A stretch of DNA of 64,000 nt from Setoptus koraiensis. Lineage: Eukaryota > Arthropoda. The stretch spans positions 2,728,001 through 2,792,000 of the forward strand of contig CM106585.1 in assembly GCA_048013815.1 (NCBI GenBank), in the 5' to 3' direction. The notes below the pieces were generated by a model, which saw nothing but the letters and a program-made list of their open reading frames with translations, was not told the origin of the DNA and made no database searches. The position numbers and the translations under genes were made by a program. Every line of letters starts with the position of its first letter. The first letter of the stretch is position 1. This document shows positions 59,930-64,000 of the stretch, piece after piece.

Positions 59930-60376
59930 ATTTTTTAATAATAATCTGTATTTCTATGTGTAAGCCAGCGCAAACGATTAAAGCGAGCTAGTTTTCTACA
60001 ACAAGTTTTGTCGAGCACTGTGTTTTGTCCGCAGCTATATGAGGAAAGTATCAAGTTAGATGATGATGATACATATGAAACGAAATGATGGATTAAAAAG
60101 ATGATTGAAATAACGATCAGATTGATACCAACACTTTGAATGATTCTTCCAACGGGGCGAAAAAGAAATTGTACACGCATGCACCAGCTGACTGAAATGG
60201 TGAGCGAATGACAGAAGAATTGCCTAAAACTGTGCGATACAAGACGCTGCCAATAGAGACTGCTCTCATATGTTTTCACAATGTGATGTTTACAAGCAGC
60301 CAAATGCGTATGCAATGTTATGAGTGAATTTAATTGTTACTAGCACCACATTGCAACTGAGGCCACATTCTTATTT
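59930..60376. other. Spacer between WDHD1 and RNF10
   Basis: It must hold the WDHD1 3' end and the RNF10 5' end. No classical AATAAA is seen. A minus-strand open frame (59935-60315) shows no domain and lies across both UTRs, so I do not call it. Confidence 0.4.
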
Positions 60377-63157
60377 ATGGATAAATTGAACATATCCCTG
60401 GGAACTGTGCCCAATATCCAACCACAAATGGCTAATCCGGACCATTCGAGCCTACAGGCAAACAAGCAGACAATTTCTTCGTTATCTTCAAGTCAGCAAG
60501 CGAATTCATCTAAGGGCAACAGCACTAACAGTAACAACAAAAAGCTTCGTGGCGGCGGTCGTCGTGGTCGCTATCCCAGAGACCCATCCAATGGTGGCGC
60601 CGTTCATCGGTCATTTCAATCATCGAACACAGCCAACGAATCGTCGTCGTCCTCCAACAATAATAACACAAGCAACGCAATCCAATTTAACCCACGCAAT
60701 AGACACAAGAGAGGCTCCGCTCGTGGTGGCGCTGGCGGACTCGGTGGCGGCCCAGGCAGCTCGGGCAAATACAAGCAACGTCAATCTGCCGAACTATATT
60801 TAGACGAGCTCACATTGGCCGGCCTCGACATAGATCTGGCCGAGAGCATTGTTTCCAGTTCCACTGGGCCCACAACTTCGTCAACGTCTAACCAACGCCA
60901 TTCTGCTAGCAGAAAACTAAATCTGACACATTTGCTAAATTATAAATTCGACGGCAAGGATAGATCGCGTGCCAATTATCATCAAAACACCAGCGGGAGC
61001 CACCACCACCAATCACATCACAATTTGCCCAGACAATTTGTTGGCCACAGTGGTGGTCAGTACTACTATGGCAACAAGGACCGGCCTATGCGCTTTAATA
61101 AGCAACAATTTTTGCAGGCCAACTGTCAGTTTGTTGTATTGTCTGGCCACGATTATTCAGTTCACAGCGCCGATCCAGATTTGCCTGTTGATTGGGACAA
61201 AGTGGAGGAGGTTCGTTTCTTTCAGACCACAACAACCGAGACCACTTGTCCCATTTGTCTTCAGCCACCAATAGCGGCCAAAATAACTCGCTGTGGACAC
61301 ATCTATTGTTGGCCCTGTATATTGCACTATCTATCTCTTAGTGACGAAAATCATCGTCAATGTCCAATTTGTTTTGAGACAATCTACAAGACAGACCTGA
61401 GGAGCGTTGTGTCGCACACCTACAAAAATTATTCATTAGAGGACGAAATCACACTAAGGCTAATGGTGCGAACTAAAGGAAGCGTTGAAGTGTTCCCCTA
61501 CACGGATCCCAATCACAATGATGACCAGACCAACAGAGATTGCCATCATTCTGGTAGTGGTGGCACGACGCAAGATGAGGACAATTTTACACCACAACGC
61601 AATCTATTGATTGTAGATGGCCAAACTGTCATGGATAAAATAATAGCCAGAGAACAGGAGCAGCTTGAATTGATGAGGGACGCCGAAAGTGACGAGCCAG
61701 AAGTGTGTTTTGTTATTCAGGCCTTATCGTTGTTGTCTCGTCGGAAAGAAATCATGGAGAAAACAATTGAGTCAATGATTATCGCTGAACTTGCTGCTTT
61801 AACTTGCGACACAACAACAGCAACCACAACAAACAACGACCTAGCCAACGACTGTTGCAGCTATCCAAAGATGATGCCGTCGCCCGTCACAATGTCAACT
61901 TCGCCCTCTGATAACAACAACAAATTGAGCAGCCCTTGCGAACAAAAACGTGGCTTTAAAAATTATTTATTCTATCAATCAATGGATGGTCAACATATCT
62001 ATTTGAACGCTTTCAATACCAAGATGTTTTGTCACGAGTATCAGTGCATCGAAAATTGTCCCCCGCTTATTAAGGCAAAAATAATACAAATGGACTGGAT
62101 ATCTATGAACGAGGCTTGGCGGCGGCGTTACCGTTTCTTGGAACATTTACCATTGACGTGTGAGTTTCGCCTGGTCGAAGTAGAGCTGGCAAATCACCAG
62201 TATATCTCAGAGGAGACCTACAGACATTTTGAGGGTGAAATTATGAAACGAGAACTGGAACGTCAGAGAAGATTGAAAGAGGAGCGTAAACGCGAAAAAA
62301 TTATACGGGTGGAACAGCGAAGAAAAATCTATGGCATTCAACCGTCGTTGAAGATCAGCTTAGATAATAGTGAACAGTTTCCGTCTGTTATGGACGAACG
62401 ATTTCTTAGCTCTTACCCTCCACCGCCTTCAAATAGATCAACAGATGACATAATATCCAGTGATGATGATTATGAGAACGAAGAAGCACATGTTGTGTCA
62501 CAACAGACGCAGCAACAACCTGTGAGAGAAACGATGAATCAATCTCAATGTGAGCGGAATATTACTCCCGAGCCCAATGAGGAACCACCAACCTCGTCGT
62601 CGGTTTCGCTCAATCCTGGACCGTTGTCTTTTCGTGAAATTCAAATGCAAGAGGCCGCTGCTTTGGAGGCCCAGATGAAAAAGAAAAAGAAGTCCAAGGC
62701 CACCCAGGCTAAGACAGCTTGGGGCCACCAGTCATCGCTGGCGCAGAAGCTGGTAGACAACAAGAATCATGACAGCAACAATTTGCCATCTAGTTCCCAA
62801 TCTCAAGCGACTGTCGATAACAACAATGACCCTATATCTAGTGGCGAGCAACAATCTTCGTTCGCAAAATTATTGTTAGATGCTAAGTCAAGCCAGAAGC
62901 AATGGACCACCAGGGCAATCCCACAGCAATCATCAAGAGTGCCAGTAAATGATGGTTCAATTAATCAATCACAACCACCATTGCGTCCCTCAAACAAGGC
63001 ACGCATGTCGTCAAATCAGACTGATTATTCGGACAGTGATGATCAAGTGATGGCTACCAGGCCCCCAAATGAGTTTACATTAGCAGATTTTATTCAATTT
63101 AACGTCATAACAAGTAGCAAGAAGAGGGCTAAAAAAAGTTCCAAGAAGGCATCATAG
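60377..63157 (+). CDS. RNF10: RNF10-like RING-finger E3 ubiquitin ligase
   Basis: This is a single uninterrupted frame of 926 residues, longer than human RNF10 (about 811). The N-terminus is Ser/Asn/Gly-rich and basic. Before the RING lies VDWDKVEEVRFF, a family hallmark. The C3HC4 RING spans 291-332 with C291, C294, C306, H308, C311, C314, C329 and C332, and the text AAKITRCGHIYCWPCILHYL matches RNF10 closely. A second conserved block near residues 530-655 includes FYQSMDGQHIYLN, RYRFLEHLPLTCEF and a charged helix rich in Arg and Glu. RNF10 proteins are E3 ligases; the human protein ubiquitinates small ribosomal proteins of stalled ribosomes and also binds the transcription factor MEOX2. Here the ligase role follows from the family. 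The C-terminal half carries Gln/Ser-rich linkers and a basic end. AATAAA at 63206 fits its 3' end. Confidence 0.92.
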   Translation: MDKLNISLGTVPNIQPQMANPDHSSLQANKQTISSLSSSQQANSSKGNSTNSNNKKLRGGGRRGRYPRDPSNGGAVHRSFQSSNTANESSSSSNNNNTSNAIQFNPRNRHKRGSARGGAGGLGGGPGSSGKYKQRQSAELYLDELTLAGLDIDLAESIVSSSTGPTTSSTSNQRHSASRKLNLTHLLNYKFDGKDRSRANYHQNTSGSHHHQSHHNLPRQFVGHSGGQYYYGNKDRPMRFNKQQFLQANCQFVVLSGHDYSVHSADPDLPVDWDKVEEVRFFQTTTTETTCPICLQPPIAAKITRCGHIYCWPCILHYLSLSDENHRQCPICFETIYKTDLRSVVSHTYKNYSLEDEITLRLMVRTKGSVEVFPYTDPNHNDDQTNRDCHHSGSGGTTQDEDNFTPQRNLLIVDGQTVMDKIIAREQEQLELMRDAESDEPEVCFVIQALSLLSRRKEIMEKTIESMIIAELAALTCDTTTATTTNNDLANDCCSYPKMMPSPVTMSTSPSDNNNKLSSPCEQKRGFKNYLFYQSMDGQHIYLNAFNTKMFCHEYQCIENCPPLIKAKIIQMDWISMNEAWRRRYRFLEHLPLTCEFRLVEVELANHQYISEETYRHFEGEIMKRELERQRRLKEERKREKIIRVEQRRKIYGIQPSLKISLDNSEQFPSVMDERFLSSYPPPPSNRSTDDIISSDDDYENEEAHVVSQQTQQQPVRETMNQSQCERNITPEPNEEPPTSSSVSLNPGPLSFREIQMQEAAALEAQMKKKKKSKATQAKTAWGHQSSLAQKLVDNKNHDSNNLPSSSQSQATVDNNNDPISSGEQQSSFAKLLLDAKSSQKQWTTRAIPQQSSRVPVNDGSINQSQPPLRPSNKARMSSNQTDYSDSDDQVMATRPPNEFTLADFIQFNVITSSKKRAKKSSKKAS

Positions 63158-63205
63158 CCAGCAATATAATCGCCAGCTAGAATTGTCCAACTCTAAATCT
63201 AATTG

Positions 63206-63211
63206 AATAAA
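63206..63211 (+). terminator. Polyadenylation signal of RNF10
   Basis: AATAAA begins 49 bases after the RNF10 stop codon, in a typical position. Confidence 0.6.
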
Positions 63212-63348
63212 ATAACACTGTTCACAGTCTGATGAGTCAGTTGTAGTTTATTAATTGGGGTTACCACACACATCAATATGCTGATGGCATCCGTTCAGAT
63301 CTCCCTCAAGCATCTGTCCATCTTTTTTGAAAAGATTACTTTCATTTT

Positions 63349-63663
63349 TTAGTACTCATTTTTAGGACGAACGTGTATCTCTATATCTATACATCTTGGC
63401 TTGGACGCCTCCAACCAATCGAGGAACCGAGCCAATCCACTAATTCCTTCCTCTCTTGACGGTGGACCGTTCCTTTGTTGCTCCTCTTGAACCGGACGGT
63501 TCCTTTGTTGCTCCTCTGGAGCCGGATTGTTGGCTTCTTCATTTTGATAATAATCTTTGTACAAATCGACCATATAGTCAGCCCAAGATTCATGAATTTC
63601 GCCGTCTTTGAAGTAAAAGGTTTGTAAAGGTTCGTCGTCGACGAATAAACTGATATTCGACAT
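63349..63663 (-). CDS. Small acidic protein of unknown function
   Basis: The minus strand encodes 104 residues from an ATG at 63663 to a TAG at 63349. The N-terminal third (SLFVDDEPLQTFYFKDGE) looks folded, the middle has two near-copies of EEQQRNRPV/EEQQRNGPP, and the end reads FLDWLEASKPRCIDIEIHV. There is no signal peptide or membrane span. It converges with RNF10, their stop codons being about 190 bases apart. I recognise no family. The balanced composition and the internal protein repeat favour a real gene, but it could be one exon of a larger one. Confidence 0.5.
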   Translation of the reverse strand: MSNISLFVDDEPLQTFYFKDGEIHESWADYMVDLYKDYYQNEEANNPAPEEQQRNRPVQEEQQRNGPPSREEGISGLARFLDWLEASKPRCIDIEIHVRPKNEY

Positions 63664-63907
63664 TTTTTATCTTTTTATCGCTTGTGATTGGAATTTAAAT
63701 TGGAATTTTTTCGGTTGGATATTTGTAACTGGCGAATGACAAATGTGAACTGATTGTGAAATGAGATTCGTAAATCGACTCACTACAGAAAACGGTTGGA
63801 AATGTCGCTCGCATTGCTCCTTTTGGATGCAACTCAAACTCGCGTATCGAGCGTGATCGTTGGCGCCTTATTGGCATGAACAATGCAGCAAACCGAACAA
63901 ATCCGAA
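63664..63907. promoter_or_regulatory. Short divergent spacer, possible shared promoter
   Basis: About 240 bases separate the minus-strand small gene from a possible plus-strand start at 63908. A head-to-head arrangement this tight would imply a bidirectional promoter. A minus-strand open frame (63695-63883, ATG at 63883) ending near a donor-like GTGAGT could instead be a 5' exon of the small gene. Confidence 0.25.
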
Positions 63908-64000
63908 ATGGAGGATTCCCCAGAAAAGCGAGCCACATCAAGAACGGGCAAATACTCCAATCGTCGAGCGTCGAAAACACTAGATTCTATCTGTGCTTCC
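63908..64000 (+). CDS. Possible 5' end of a gene running off the window
   Basis: An ATG at 63908 opens 31 codons that reach the window edge without a stop (MEDSPEKRATSRTGKYSNRR at the start). The peptide is basic and Ser-rich, like a disordered nuclear N-terminus. An in-frame stop lies upstream at 63854. The product cannot be named from this piece. Confidence 0.35.
   Translation, partial: MEDSPEKRATSRTGKYSNRRASKTLDSICAS

Noticed and set aside
59935-60315. 126-codon minus-strand frame between WDHD1 and RNF10
   Set aside because: It covers the UTRs of both plus-strand genes, has no recognisable domain and reads as a chance frame in AT-rich DNA.

Overview
The window is nuclear DNA of an animal, most probably an arthropod and perhaps a mite. 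The species cannot be named from the sequence alone. Evidence: spliced genes with GT-AG introns, an arthropod-type gustatory receptor, a zfh1/ZEB transcription factor rich in Gln and Asn runs, and compact two-exon or intronless housekeeping genes. I see no bacterial operons, viral genes or transposase genes.

Layout. (1) 1-8.5 kb is an AT-richer chemosensory neighbourhood: an intact three-exon seven-transmembrane gustatory-receptor-like gene (1844-4061), a broken kainate-type ionotropic glutamate receptor (5928-7110), and the 3' relic of a second receptor copy (about 7930-8455). (2) 8.5-51.3 kb is about 43 kb without a convincing gene. It is GC- and CpG-rich and full of microsatellites and minisatellites of 8-32 bp units. 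It holds a second copy of a block that also lies beside the receptor gene (4350-5520 versus 11211-13800). Two palindromic words are strikingly over-represented there: TTACGTAA (a PAR/C-EBP type bZIP core, 20 copies by eye) and GGGGCCCC (22 copies). Several perfect hairpins also occur. (3) 51.4-63.7 kb is dense with genes: zfh1 (single large coding exon), a WDHD1/Ctf4-like replication factor that lacks its WD40 propeller, an RNF10 RING E3 ligase, and a small unknown acidic protein on the minus strand. A partial gene may run off the right edge.

How it fits together. The 43 kb gene desert ends at zfh1, a developmental regulator, so the simplest reading is that it holds cis-regulatory DNA of zfh1. 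The dense, partly 11-bp-phased bZIP sites suggest input from a PAR or C/EBP-like factor; this is inference. WDHD1 and RNF10 are ordinary housekeeping neighbours with short intergenic gaps. The most unusual points are the paired palindrome enrichment in the desert, the long hairpin at 47527-47592, the propeller-less WDHD1, and a zfh1 reading frame with only two zinc fingers. All motif counts were made by eye and need a computed check.
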